This document shows positions 1-11,900 of a DNA stretch of 64,000 bases, piece by piece (within the stretch, counting starts at the first letter, position 1; each line of letters opens with the position of its first letter). The notes under the pieces are model-generated. The model saw nothing but the letters and a program-made list of their open reading frames with translations. It did not search any database and had not been told where the DNA came from. Location: positions 620,001-684,000 of the forward strand of contig JAWWNJ010000028.1 in NCBI GenBank assembly GCA_037176885.1. The letters are read 5' to 3'. A program made the translations under genes and the position numbers. This stretch comes from Favolaschia claudopus. Its lineage: Eukaryota > Basidiomycota > Agaricomycetes > Agaricales > Mycenaceae.

Positions 1-562
1 CTGTTCACGCAGTGAGTTCTCCTTTAACTCACAGAATGCGCGGGTTTGTGCTCACTATATTCTGCGCTGCACCAGCCAAAGCACTTCCGATAGTAAAAAA
101 TACGACGCTGATGAGCAAGATCGACTTTCTGCCCGACCGACGTCAGCAAATTTCGGCATATTGAACGAAGCATCGACCAACCTTCCGAAAACATCTGCAA
201 GATTCCCGCTCAATGGAATAAACGCCGTGCTAGACAATGCATAGGCTGATCCGACCTATATGTAAGCGAATGAGTGCAGGTTGAACTGGAAGAAGACACA
301 AGATATTCACCCAGATGTAATTGCCTTCGCTGTCATTGAGAGACTCTGCGATAGTTGGCAGAGCGGTGCCAATAGCCGCCAAATCGAGTGCGGCCAAGAA
401 CGTCGAAGCCATCAGCGCGAGAAACGTGAGCCAGAAAGCTCGTCCTTTCGGGGGGGCAGAGTTCGCCGGACTCGTAGGGGCCGACTCCTTTGGAGATACA
501 TGAAGTTCGAAGACGGTAGGGGCGGCCAGGTCTGAGGTTGAAGTATTCGAGAGTGTTGCCAT
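1..562 (-). CDS. MFS multidrug transporter, DHA2-like, N-terminal part (runs off left edge)
   Basis: This is the 5' end of a major facilitator superfamily carrier, probably a plasma-membrane drug/proton antiporter of the 14-helix DHA2 type. Exon 1 (562-311) starts MATLSNTS, has a Ser/Pro-rich cytosolic leader, then helix 1 (FWLTFLALMASTFLAALD) followed by ALPTIAESL, the family's helix-1 exit motif. Exon 2 (255-182) gives VGSAYALSSTAFIPLSGNL and ADVFGR, the conserved loop 2-3 motif. Exon 3 (128-56) gives RKSILLISVVFF and GSALAGAAQNI. Splice sites are GT-AG and keep frame, with introns of 55 and 53 nt; a third donor (GTGAGC) lies at 55-50 and its acceptor is outside. Family assignment rests on these motifs. 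Substrate is unknown. What is visible is intact. Confidence 0.85.
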
Positions 563-866
563 TGCAGACAGCAGAGTACATTGACACCGGAGGCGACCTC
601 CTTACTTATAGTCCACATTTTGTTGAAGCCGCCGGAAGCAAGTTGATTTGAAGTTGATGCTGTACTTTTCTGTCTGCCGTCCGCGACACGTGTGGCGGCA
701 GACTGTGATCCAACGGATGTTCCCGCGGAATGATCTATTTTTGTCGTATTGAGCTGTCCATACTTGCAAGTGAGAAGGTGTGTAAGCTTGAGTATTTGAG
801 CCCACAAACGCATGGAGAAGGAAGATTCAAGTCATCTAACGAATAAACATAAGTAGGTCAAAATCT
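563..866. other. Intergenic, upstream of MFS gene
   Basis: Contains the probable promoter of the minus-strand MFS gene. I see no convincing gene or motif in it. Confidence 0.4.
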
Positions 867-1135
867 TACTGTACTAATCCGACCGGTTGTTCACGTTATG
901 CGTGACGCCGGTTCGTGAACTGAACAATTTTGAACAGGGTGATGGGTGACGGGGGGTTTTTCGGCCCAAAAAGGACCACAAAATCACAAAAATTTCCGGC
1001 CGGCACCTGCCGAGCAGTGCCGACCTTCCATATATGGCAATTTTTCTGTGATTGCCGTGATGTGAGCGACTTGTCCGGTGAACGATTTGGGTGACGGGTG
1101 ACACCCAGTGAACAACCGGTCGGATTAGTACAGTA
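867..1135. mobile_element. MITE with about 28-bp perfect terminal inverted repeats
   Basis: A 269-bp segment whose two ends are perfect inverted repeats over 28 bp (867-894 and 1108-1135; outer part TACTGTACTAATCCGACC). The outermost TA pairs fit a TA target-site duplication as made by Tc1/mariner-type transposases, so the element proper is probably 869-1133. The interior is short, has no credible ORF and carries several short TGACG/GTGACAC-like subterminal motifs. It is a non-autonomous element; no parent copy was found in this window. Confidence 0.8.
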
Positions 1136-2059
1136 GTCGTGGTCGCAGATGGAGAAGAGTTGTCACGCAAGTCACACCTGTCACCAGTGCCACTTGAATT
1201 TGACGCCTTTCGCTGCCATCAATTTATTATTTATTCAGAGCCAATCTTACTCCTGCAAAAATTCCCGCCAGATCCAGATATTTCACTGCTCTGCTTATAC
1301 AGTATGTGATCCGCACAATCACAGAGCTTGGCCGCCGCGAAACTCGATTACTGTAGTACTGTAGTCTCAAGTTCGCTTCAGGATCGATCCCAGCCTGGCT
1401 TGCAAAAGAGGGAGACATTTCCCCGCCTTGATTTTCCCTGTCTCAATATATCCAAAGATATGTTCTTGTTGGAATTCGTTCTGGATTGCTTGAAGTGTGC
1501 GTTTCCCACGGTTCAAACCAAACTTCCCACGGTTCGACTTTGTGTCAAGCAAAGGAGAAAAGGTGGGGTGGACGGGAAGGAGGAATAAAAATGGGCAAAG
1601 AAAGTGTTTACGCATAGGGCTCCTATTGGGAGTGCGTTATCTGCTAGCAAATCTGAAGTACCATTGATGCTGGCGATCTAGAGTTTTTGTCAATGTAAGT
1701 AAGGTGATCAACTGGACCGCGGTAATCCGCCAGACTGTAGATGGCTAAAATCCGACGAGAGGAATTGACAAACAAACTGGCCGCAGGCTGAAACCGCCAA
1801 AATTTAAACGAATGGTCATAGAAGCAAATTCGGACTGAAGCTAACGGGTGTTCGACGCCATCATGATGTTTCTAAGTAATCCTGCATGCCGTGCGTCTAT
1901 ATCAGGCCGTGTAAAAATGTATAGTGTTGTCGGATGAGGTGCTGCCACGGTCTGTACGGCGAGGATACGGCGAGGATGGAAATTTCGCGGGAGGTGAAGG
2001 CCGTTGTCCACTTTAGTATAAAGGAAGACTTCAAGGACATGTTAGGGCAGTTCAAAAAG
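1136..2059. other. Intergenic region, no gene seen
   Basis: Only short overlapping ORFs. A 12-bp direct repeat (TTCCCACGGTTC) occurs twice around 1503-1540. The last 100 bp is probably the promoter of the secreted protein that follows. Confidence 0.4.
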
Positions 2060-2686
2060 ATGTTTTCTCCCGTTTTGCGCGCTTTCACTCTTGCGGTACC
2101 GGTTGTCGCACTCTGCGCTGCTGCACAGACTAGCATGTAAGTGCTAGCAGCTACGGTTTAGAAGTGAATGAATGAAGAAAAAAAACTCAACTTTGCGTGC
2201 AGATACTCCAACGTTAGGCTCATATCAGGTATTCCGAGCCGCCAGCGTCCACACGAAGGTTTGCTAATGGGAACATTCATTCCAGATATCCAGGAGCCTT
2301 TCGCGCAATACTGCCTTGCCGCAGACTCTAATGCGGACGGAGCAGCAGCAGTGGTCGTCCCATGTTCGGACATTGGCAGTAGCGATGTGAACTGGTCTAT
2401 TCCCGAGCCCGTGAACGATGTTTTCACTGGGAGCATCACGACAACGGACGGGAAACTTTGTTTGACGGTTCCTGCCGGCGTGGTAGGGTCCGGGGTTCAG
2501 CTTGCTGTAAAGGCATGCACCGTTGAGGAAGATCAGCAGTGGCAGAGCTCAGGAAACGCGCAGTGGAAAGTACTTGACGATACTGAAGCGTTCTGTATCA
2601 CCATCCCGAACGCTGAGAGCGGAATCATTTCAAATCCCACCGTGGTGCGCGGTTTGATTACTTCTATTGTGTGTTGGGGAAATTGA
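2060..2686 (+). CDS. Small secreted ricin-B-lectin-like (beta-trefoil) protein
   Basis: Three exons (2060-2136, 2203-2228, 2286-2686; introns 66 and 57 nt, the second with a GCTAAT branch-like site) give a 167-residue protein in frame throughout. It opens with a signal peptide (MFSPVLRAFTLAVPVVALCA). The mature part shows the repeated pattern of fungal ricin-B-type lectins: FAQYCLAADSNADGAAAVVV, then GKLCLTVPAGVVGSGVQ, then ACTVEEDQQWQ, i.e. C-x-asn/asp-rich repeats ending in a Q-x-W-like motif. Such proteins are secreted carbohydrate-binding beta-trefoils; ligand and role are unknown. The last 50 residues fit the family less well, so a further intron near the 3' end is possible. No toxin enzymatic domain is present. 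Confidence 0.7.
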
Positions 2687-3884
2687 AAGTCCAATTTTTT
2701 TTTTGGGTATAGGTCGAACTCGAGGAATGTGTGGCTGGATCAAGGGCTCAGCGCTTCACAATCTCGTTTAATTGATGAATGTTGCAAGATTGTTAGCAAG
2801 CATCAGGCATTTGCACGAGGAACTCACCAACCTATCGAATACCGTTAAAAAGTAGACGTCTTTCTAAACGATTGAGTCTCGAGCATCTAAATCGGACCAT
2901 CCTGACCAAGGAATGCAAGCTGCATTCGAGTCAATGATTTCGACGAAAAACCGATACTCGTCCTGGGCATGCAGTACGCAGCTACTCACGATTGTCGTAG
3001 GGCATCTGGAGCAGCGAAAAGGATCAAGAAACCTCAAACCTCAAGCAAGAACTTGAGTTGAGTACCACTTGCAAAACCGACGACAACAACTCTTCCGTTC
3101 AACGGTTCATGCCTAATATCTTGTTTGTGTCCATCTTCCAGTGAGAACTTTGACTGTCGTCGATGTCCGGGTCTTGCATCTGCGACTCAGACTCTAGCAC
3201 AACTTTGAGAATCAGTAAATGTGGAATGTATATGGCGCCTACACTAAAGTATAACGCAAGTAGTAAGGTTGAGTGTAGGATGGGGCGGATGTAGGTTGCG
3301 CTTTTGCGAAGCAGCAGATGATACTAAGGTGGATAGGAGGATAGTAACGGCGAGGAATCTGTAGCAGCAAACTTGGAGATAATCGTATCCGACGAAATGA
3401 TCCATCCAGTCAAATCCAAGTGCTGAGATAGATGGCCAAGTAGATGAGGGAATAGATGAGTGAAATAAACGTTAATCGATGCAGTGGTCGTGAAGGGGGT
3501 AGCGCAGCGGGGTGAGTGATGATTCCTAGATGTAATGGTAGGGGATGGGGGAGGAGGTTGCGAAGTTAGTAATATGATACAAGACGTATGATGTCTAATA
3601 AGTAACGTGGTGAACGTGGAATGGGGGTCGTGAGTGATACGTAGAGAAATAGTCATGAGCGCACTGATCGTGCAAAAATGGGGGGCAGGAGGCAGGGAGG
3701 TGTGTAAAAAGATAGAGTAGAAGGCGAAGGTCGAAGGTCGAAACAGAGATTAGGCGACGAAGGGGAGGCGAAGCCGAACCGAATCCGGAGCAGATGTACA
3801 GATTTAACCTTGAGGCGTTATTTTGATTTGGGTGTTTTTTGGGTTTATCGCTTGTTTGATCGGGGCGCAGCAGGACACGCGTCT
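2687..3884. other. Intergenic region between convergent genes
   Basis: 1.2 kb between two genes that end toward each other. Open frames here are low-complexity (Thr/Ser/His-rich) and lack family similarity. Probably 3' UTRs and spacer. Confidence 0.4.
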
Positions 3885-6800
3885 TCAAGCAGGCCCGGGA
3901 TGGGTCCAAGGTCCCTGTCCTTGTCCACCACCACCACGACTCGGGTCCCGGAGGTGCGCCATGCCAGAGGCAACACCCCAGCTCTCTAGACCCTCCGTTC
4001 GCCCGCCGCTCGACTCGGTCGTGCTCCCTTCAACGGTTGCAGGGGCGGTAACGAACGACTGAGGTGCCGTGCTGATATCGGGGTAGCTGCTTGAGCTGGT
4101 AGCGCCTGCAGCGGTGGCAGCGTCACCGTACGACGACGGGCTCGACGCGTCAAAATCTGGGCCTTGACGGGTGATAGTGGGGATCGGAATCGCACCAGCC
4201 TCCGCCTGTCGTCGTTCCTCGCTCGGCGCACGGGATGGCTGCTGCTCGGTCGAGGCGGAGGGAGCGGTGAAGACGGACGAGGGGCCGGAAAAGCCGGGAG
4301 GAGGTCGCAGGCGGCCATGCTCATCCACCTCACTATCACGTCCGTCCTCGGAACTTTCTTCCTGTACAGGCGTGGGTGGCTGCTGCTGACGCTCCGGCGG
4401 CACCTGAGGCGCATCGTGCCACGTCGACCGCAACGGGTGTCCGAAGGTATTATTTTCACCTCCACTGCTCGGCACCGCATCGCTCGTTGCGCCACTTCCG
4501 CTCCTCGAGTGCGTCTTGGCGTCCCCGCTATCCTCTTCAAGTCTTGCCATTGATGAATTCGCCCGCATCCGCTGCACCAGTTCTATCGAGCTCTGGCTGG
4601 CCGCCGCACTGATACCTTGCAACAAGGACTGCGTTCGGGAGCGCACACCGCTGAAACTCACACTCGGCGCCCTAGAGCGAGAGGACCCGGAGTGACTCGA
4701 CTGCGTCCTCGAATGCGACGCACTCCCACTTCCACTCCCAGAATGCGAATTCGTCCTCGAAGCAGAGTACCCACGACGATGTGCCTGTCCAATACTAATA
4801 TTGCTCGCCCTTTGCCTCAACGCCGAAAGGCTAGGTTTCGGGGACGGCTCATTGGAGAGCAACCCCAGCCTATCCTCGCGCTCTGCCGCATCGGAGGTAC
4901 CCTCAAATTCAGGCACTGGCTCGGAAACATCCGGCCCAGGCTGTGGTCCTGTCCCGAACGCACTCGTCCCCGCACTGTCCACTCTCCCGCGCGGGAAATC
5001 CACCGGCTGCGGCTGCTGCTGCTGGTGGGACGATAACGAACCCGAGGACGGCATCGGCACCGTCCCCGCGCGACTGCGCCCCCGCCCCTGTTGGGGATGC
5101 CGTGGCGGCATCGGCAACTGACTCCCACCCATACTAACGCTGCTCGCGGTCCGCGCGGAACGCGGGCTGGGGCCAGAGCTGCTGCTTGTGGACTCGGGGT
5201 TACCCGTGCTCTGCGAGACGCGAGACGACGCTTGTCCTGTCGAAGGACGGGTATTGGTAGATCCACGAGTATTGGTCGAGCGGGTGTTTCGGGAGGAGCC
5301 GCTGGCACCTCGGCCGGGGTGGCGGAATTGGAATGGATAGCGCGAGGCGACGGGCTGTCCGAGACTCGACATCGAGCCCGACGCACGTCCGGAGGAAGGC
5401 TCCATCTCTTCTTCCTCTTCCTCTTCATCATCATCTTCTAGCTCCTCCTCATCTTCGTCCTCAAGCTCCTCAAGCTCATCTTCCTCCTCGTCCTCATCCT
5501 CCTCCTCAACCTCACCACTCCCACTTCCACTACCGCTGCCGCTCCCACTCGTATCAGCGACCACGTCAGGGACCGGACTAGGCGGGAACGGCACCCGATC
5601 TTGACTAGACACCTGCGCTCCAGGCCCCGCAAACGGATAAGGATACGTCGTCCCCGTTACCGCTTTATCTCTCGACGTGCGCTGAATCAAAAACATCATC
5701 AGCTCCATCTTCTTTCCTACGAAACAAAGCAGGAAAAAACAAACCTTATACCCCTCCTCCGGCGCCTCAAACAACTCCCCACTCAACACCCCCCTCCGCG
5801 CAGGCTGCGGCACCGTAGGCAACCCAATAGCCGCCATCACCCTCTCCACCCCCTCGAACGCAGGCCCCGGCGTCGTCGGCATAGCCAACAACGCGCTCGT
5901 ATCCGTCGCCTCCCTTTTCCTCACCCCCTCCCGATGCAAACAAAACTCATACGCAACCCGCACCCTCTCCGCTGTGTGCTCGCGCCACACCCACGGCAGC
6001 GGCTCGACGTCGGATAGATCGTCCGCGTAGCCGGAAGTGGACTTTTCTAGCGCCGACTCTTCCCAGCGGTCGCGGGGGCCGCAGAGGCCGGCGCAAGGGG
6101 CGCCCGAGAGGAGCCAGAGGCCGAGCCTACGTGAGGTGGGTGTCAGTTAGAATTAGATGCGATTTGGTGGTTGGCGAGGACGGGGGGGAACATACCAAGC
6201 GACGAGACACACGAACGCCCTCCACGCCGCCCAAGCAGCGTTCGCCGCCAACACACCTCTCGCGTAATCCGTCAATGCGCCGTTTGCGTGGAAGAACGTC
6301 GCGTCGCGGCCGAGACCGACGGTGGGGGTGTCTGTCGCGGGCTGAAGGCGAAAATACATATATCAGACATGGAACAAGCAGAAAAGACAATGAAGAAAGG
6401 AGGAGGAGAACAGGCAGGATCACTCACAACACTCCAAAACCCCAATAACACCGCCAGACACAACCCCGCACGAGGCATCAACAGACCTACGGTCGGCCAA
6501 TTCTGCGACAGCCAGTAACACGTCTCTGCGAGGCCGTCTCTTGGTGTCCCGCCCCCGAGTGGGTGGTTGAGCTGTTTGTCGGTGCTGCATGGAAAATGAA
6601 TAAGTACATCTCAACGGAAAAGAAGAAGGATGGAAGTGTACCCTAACAACGCATTAACCGCCGTCGCACTGCTCAGCCCCCTTCCATGCCTGCGATTGTT
6701 GTTATAGTCCCCCGACGAAGACATCCGATGCCTCCTCTCATCGCGCTCACCCTCCTCTGACCCCGAGCGAGACCCCTCCGAGCCGGTCTCGCTCTCACTC

Positions 6801-7899
6801 TCACTGACACCCCACGCGGACAGGCGCAGATACTGCAAGAAGCAGAAGGTCGTGTACGAGGTGAGGGCGGTGAGGGTGAAGGCGGGGGCGGAGAGGTACA
6901 GCGCGAGGATGGGTGGGCGTTCTGTCAAGTCGTCGTCAGTTCAATAGTGAGAAGAATAAGGAAACAACAACGCACTTCTGCGCCACCTGCGCACCCAGCA
7001 GTAGACGACTTCATACAGGAGGACGACGCCGAAGAGCCAGATGACGGTGCAGGCGAGATAGCCGGCGGTGGCGAGGGACCAGTTGCGCTGCGAGCTCTTG
7101 TTGAGTGTGCCGAGAGGAAGAAGGGGGTCGGGCGTAGGGTGCAGCGCGAGTCTGCATTGAGCCAAGTCAGCGACGTCTTCAGAGTAAAAAACGCACCCAC
7201 TGTATCAGCACAAACGCCGTGTTAAAGTCAAAGAACAGCTGGAGCGGAATATGCGCAAAGACGAGGATAGGATATAGATAGTAGTAGATTCGCATCCAGA
7301 TCGTCGGTGAGCGCTAGATTATAATTAGATATGTGTCGGTTGTGTGTCGCACAACGTACCAACAACTCCAGATGTAAGCCTCTCGCGCGGAACCGTGGCT
7401 GACCGCCGCCTTCGGTTGGAACCTCGCGTTGTGGACCCACAAACAACGGCGTGCCCATCCCGCGCGACCAGACCCTAGGCGCGAGTGATGGCGGCCCAAC
7501 GCGCGTCTGGTCAGTTGGTTCCCTCTCCCTCTCGCGTCCCTCTTGCAGACTCACGATCCTGACGCTCCGCGGCGTCGCCTTTCGGCCGCCAACGAACGGC
7601 GGCACCTCGGGCGGTATCTCTGCTTGCGGTGTCCCCCGCTCAGAATGCATGGTGCTCGCTGGTCCAGGCGGTGGAGGGCGCTTTGGTAGCCAGGAAGGGT
7701 AGTAGCCTGAGCCGCGGTCAGAGTTGCTGCGTCGGTGGTGGTTGTCTTCCTGCGGGGAACTCGAGTCCTGGGGCGAAATAGAAGGCGAAGAAGGGACGTG
7801 TTGGAGCTGCTCTAGCAGAGATTCTACGACAGAGTCTTCATGGGTAGTGGGCGGCGCTGGTGAATCTGCTACTGGCCGTTGTGGTTGCTGTCGTGACAT
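3885..7899 (-). CDS. Conserved agaricomycete multi-pass membrane protein with long Ser-rich acidic tail
   Basis: Eight exons (7899-7360, 7313-7201, 7151-6976, 6921-6642, 6584-6428, 6341-6196, 6126-5745, 5681-3885) join in frame to 1196 residues. The N-terminal about 115 residues are Pro/Ser-rich and contain WLPKRPPPPGPAS and TPRSVRIVSLQ. About six hydrophobic segments follow, including RIYYYLYPILVFAHIPLQLF, LACTVIWLFGVVLLYEVVY, LYLSAPAFTLTALTSYT and PTVGLLMPRAGLCLAVLLG. The last about 600 residues are cytosol-type low complexity: a Glu/Asp run at about 5400-5515 and long Ser/Gly/Gln stretches. From memory, similar uncharacterised membrane proteins occur widely in mushroom fungi; no function is known to me. 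The tail suggests regulation or scaffolding, which is inference. The 5745/5681 intron (63 nt) is a multiple of three, so its retention would keep the frame. Confidence 0.8.
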
Positions 7900-8935
7900 C
7901 CTTTACGCGTCGTCGTCGCCGTCGTGGTCGTTAATCGCGCTGCGTCGTTCCAAGCAGATAACAAGGCGATAGCAGAGTGGTCGCCTCGTGGCCCTTGTGT
8001 TCTGATGCAACCAACGCGCCTGGTTGGCCTCGTGTTCGCAGCGACGAAAGAGGAAGGAAGAGAAGAACAACAACTCACAAAAATCCAAACACGGTCAAAA
8101 TACGCGAATCACACGGTCAATTGATCCCCGCCTGATCCCTGCAGGGTCCAACGTCGGCTAGTTGATAGCAATGGAGAAAGAGAAATACAGCAAAAATTGA
8201 AGCAGGGGGGACTGCCAGCACCGTATTTTTGCTTCCATGGAACTTGTGTCCAATTTGAGTCTTGTGGCTATAAATTGCACTGCGCCTCACCTTCATACTG
8301 CTTCATTGAAGCTTCTACTTCCGTGCGCGCGATCTATCGTCATGCTTATCTATCTATACAGTATTCAATTCAATTCAGATTCTCCGTAGGTCGGGATTCG
8401 GATGGATCTTTGCGCGCAGATGCTTACTTTCGGGCAAACTCTATCTCCAAGCCGCTTCGCGCACCGAGCTCCCCTTTTCAGGCAACAGGAAGGAAGGTTT
8501 ACCCCACACCATGCACAGAAAACGCGGACAAGGTGCGCTCTGTGCAGGTCGACGTCAGGCACAACGTCCAGAGGGTCTCAGAAAAAAAATACCAAAAATG
8601 GTTAGTCCAGAAAGTCCGAAAAGAACCGAAAGCGTTCGGCCGACCCGTCGTACACTCAGCCGTATTTTTCAACAACCCGTTTCTTGTTTCCAAAGCAAAA
8701 AAAACGGACGGCTGAACAGAAACTCGTGCAGCACCCGAATATCACCCAAAAATGCTTAACCACACCTCCGGCCATATGCGGAATCATTGATCGCGGGTCA
8801 ACAGTGCCGGTTCCACCATCTCCCTGCCAGATGCGCCGCCATTGACAAGTGAATAGCCAGCTCCTCAAATAGATTTGACTTGGGAGTCCTATACTTAACG
8901 ACCATCTTCACCCCCACACTTCTCACCCACCTACG
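7900..8935. other. Divergent promoter region
   Basis: About 1 kb between the starts of the minus-strand membrane protein and the plus-strand aminopeptidase. Probably holds both promoters and 5' UTRs. No gene or RNA structure recognised. Confidence 0.4.
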
Positions 8936-11900
8936 ATGTCCTCCGATCCAGCACCGAACCCGCAAGACAAATATCGCCTCCCAGTCAACGTCAAACCCTC
9001 GCATTACAACCTAGTTTTCTGGACGGATCTCGAATCGCTTGAGTTTAGTGGTGTAGCCACTGTGGAGTGAGCCTTGTCACAATTTTCCGTACAAATCCCC
9101 TGAATTTTGAGTGCCGCATGAAGTTTGGATATCCTCCAGGAAACAACGTCAATTATTCTCAACTGCTCGGCTGATCTGAAGTTGAGAGAAGTGTGCGTTG
9201 TTGCAACCACAAGTTCGAAGCAAACCCTTTCACTGATCACTTGTACAGATCTATTCACTGCACTGATCTAGGTGCAAATGAAGTTCAATCGGCAACAATC
9301 ACTGCAGACGAAGAAATATGTCGTGCAACCCTGAATTTCGCCAACGCTCTCCCATCTGGATCCAAGGCACAAGCTAAAATCTCATACACTGCTCCGCTCC
9401 GCGCCACCATGAACGGCTACTACAAATCCGCGTGGCAAAGGGAAGGCAAGACTGAATATTACGCCCTCACGCACTTCCAGGTAAGCATTGCCTTTCGTTG
9501 AGGTCCTCAAATCAATCAATCGATGCATCGAATAACACATATCCCAGCCAACCGATGCCCGCGCGGCCTTTCCTTGCTGGGACGAACCGCAACTCAAAGC
9601 AACTTGGACAATCACAATGATTTCTCGTGCCGATACAGTCAACATCAGCAACATGCCTGTCGAGTCCGAGGCTGCATACAATCCAACTTCATCCTCAGGC
9701 TCGGAAGCATCTCTGGTCACCCCGCCGAGAAAAGACGTCAAGTGGAAAGTCACCAAATTCCAGAAATCGCCACCAATGTCCTCCTACCTCGTGGCCTTCG
9801 CTAACGGCCCTTTCGAGTACCTGCACACAAGCGTGACGATGCCTTTGAGCGGGAAGAATATCCCGCTGCGACTGTATGGTAACTATGGGACTTGCTAAAA
9901 TACATCTATGCAATGCGTTGAAATTTGTACCAGCCACCCCCGACATCGTTCACCAAGGCGAATTCTGCTTGGAGGTCGCGAGAAAGGTCTTACCTCTATA
10001 TGAGAAGATATTCGATATCGAGTACCCGCTTCCGAAACTGGACTTCTTGCCTGTGAGCACGTTTTTAACTTGCGAACCCCAAGGTCTCACAGCGTGGAAC
10101 AGGCTAGCGATTTTGACATCGGTGAGCAAACAGCAATTGAACATACCTCAGCTTTCATGAAAATCACCCATCAAACATTCACAGGTGCCATGGAGGTAAT
10201 TTATTAATACAGATCTCACGTCAAATGAATGAATTCGGGACTGAATACTATTCACACCACCCCACACAGAACTGGGGGCTTATCACCGGACGCACCGTCG
10301 CCTTCATGATGGACCCCAAGAAGGCTGATATCGCATCGAAGAAATGGATCGCCCGAACCACAAGTCATGAAGTGGCTCATATGTGGTAAATCTCTCTTTC
10401 GTCTCATGTAAATTAACTGCCCACACGGATGACAGGTTCGGAAACATCACGACCATGGCGGTATGTGTTTGAGCATCCGAGTGAATTTTCACTGGAATTG
10501 TATGAAGTGGTGGGATTGTCTCTATCTCAACGAGGGTAACCAATTTTCTCCGTCACATCTCAGCTGCAGCTAAAAATCATTTATTTTGAAAGGATTCGCA
10601 ACTCTCGTGCGCCGTCCTAAATTTCTCCTCACCATCCTCCCTAACAAGCCTTCCTATGCAGATGGGAGAATCAATAATTTTAAGTGAGCTTCCTCGACAT
10701 CATAAATTATTCGATTCATTCCATCTGATTGAATCCTAATCCATTTAAAAAGACAAGTCAGTCTTCCATCACAGCATCGGCGGTCATTCCTAATTTATCC
10801 ATGCCAGGGTCTTCCCCGAGTGGGAAGTGGATGCGACCTTCATAGCTAACCACGTCCAGCGAGCCTTGACCCTCGACGCCAAGCGATCTTCCCATCCCAT
10901 CGAGGTCGAATGCCCTGATGCCAATTTCCTCACTCAGGTACATGATGGATCTCAAAAGATCGTCCTTGTCACTTTCACTGAAATAGAACCCAAACCCCAG
11001 ATATTCGACGCGCTCTCTTATTCGAAAGCTGCCGCAGGTAAGCAAGCATCCCACTTACAAACAATTGATTAGATCGTATCCTAGTTCTACGCATGCTTTC
11101 CGAGTATATCGGGGAGGAGAAATTCCTGAAAGGCGTCTCGTTGTATTTAAAAGCGCATCTATACGGCAACAGTGTTACTCGCGATTTATGGGAAGGAATA
11201 TCGACCGCTTCGGGTTTGTTCCTTTTCAAGATACAATTCTTCTCTGACCGGGAAGCATAGGCCAAGATATTGTACGCATTATGAGCGACTGGGTTATCAA
11301 GGTCTCCCAAACAATCCCTTCCTTCGCTTGATCCTCATTAATTGAGAGTGTAGATCGGCTTTCCGCTCATCACGGTCACTGAAACCCCCAACGGCATCCA
11401 TGTTCGCCAAGACAGATTTTTGAACAGCGGGGCGCCGAACGCAGATGAAAATGAAACTATTTGGTTCGGCAGTGCTGGTTCTACCTTTTGCTATAAGCTG
11501 ATTCCAAAGCAATTGATCAGGACCGTGCCTTTGTCCATTCTTACCGTCAATGAGGCCGATGGGCAAGTAAATATCGACAAGACCGCTGTCCTCGACGAGA
11601 GGGAGAAGGATATCGCTCTCGATACCAGCCAGATTTTCAAAGTAAATTCTGGGACAATCGGGCTCTGTGAGTCATCTTGTTGCGTGCTCGGACGAGTTTT
11701 CCGACTCTAAATTTGTAGATCGTGTCTCCTACACCCCTGATCGCCTCAAGAAAATTGCTATCGAGGCGGCCAAAGAGAATTCTGTCTTTTCGTTGAGCGA
11801 CCGCATCGGGTTGCTTTTCGATGTGTCGGAATTAGCCAATGCAGGGTTAACGCAAGTGAGCACTCTGCTCACTCTGATCGATATCTGGAAGAACGAAACA

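Noticed and set aside
3324..3909. Minus-strand ORFs of 104-110 codons downstream of the large membrane protein
   Set aside because: Low-complexity His/Thr/Ser composition without family similarity; most likely 3' UTR.
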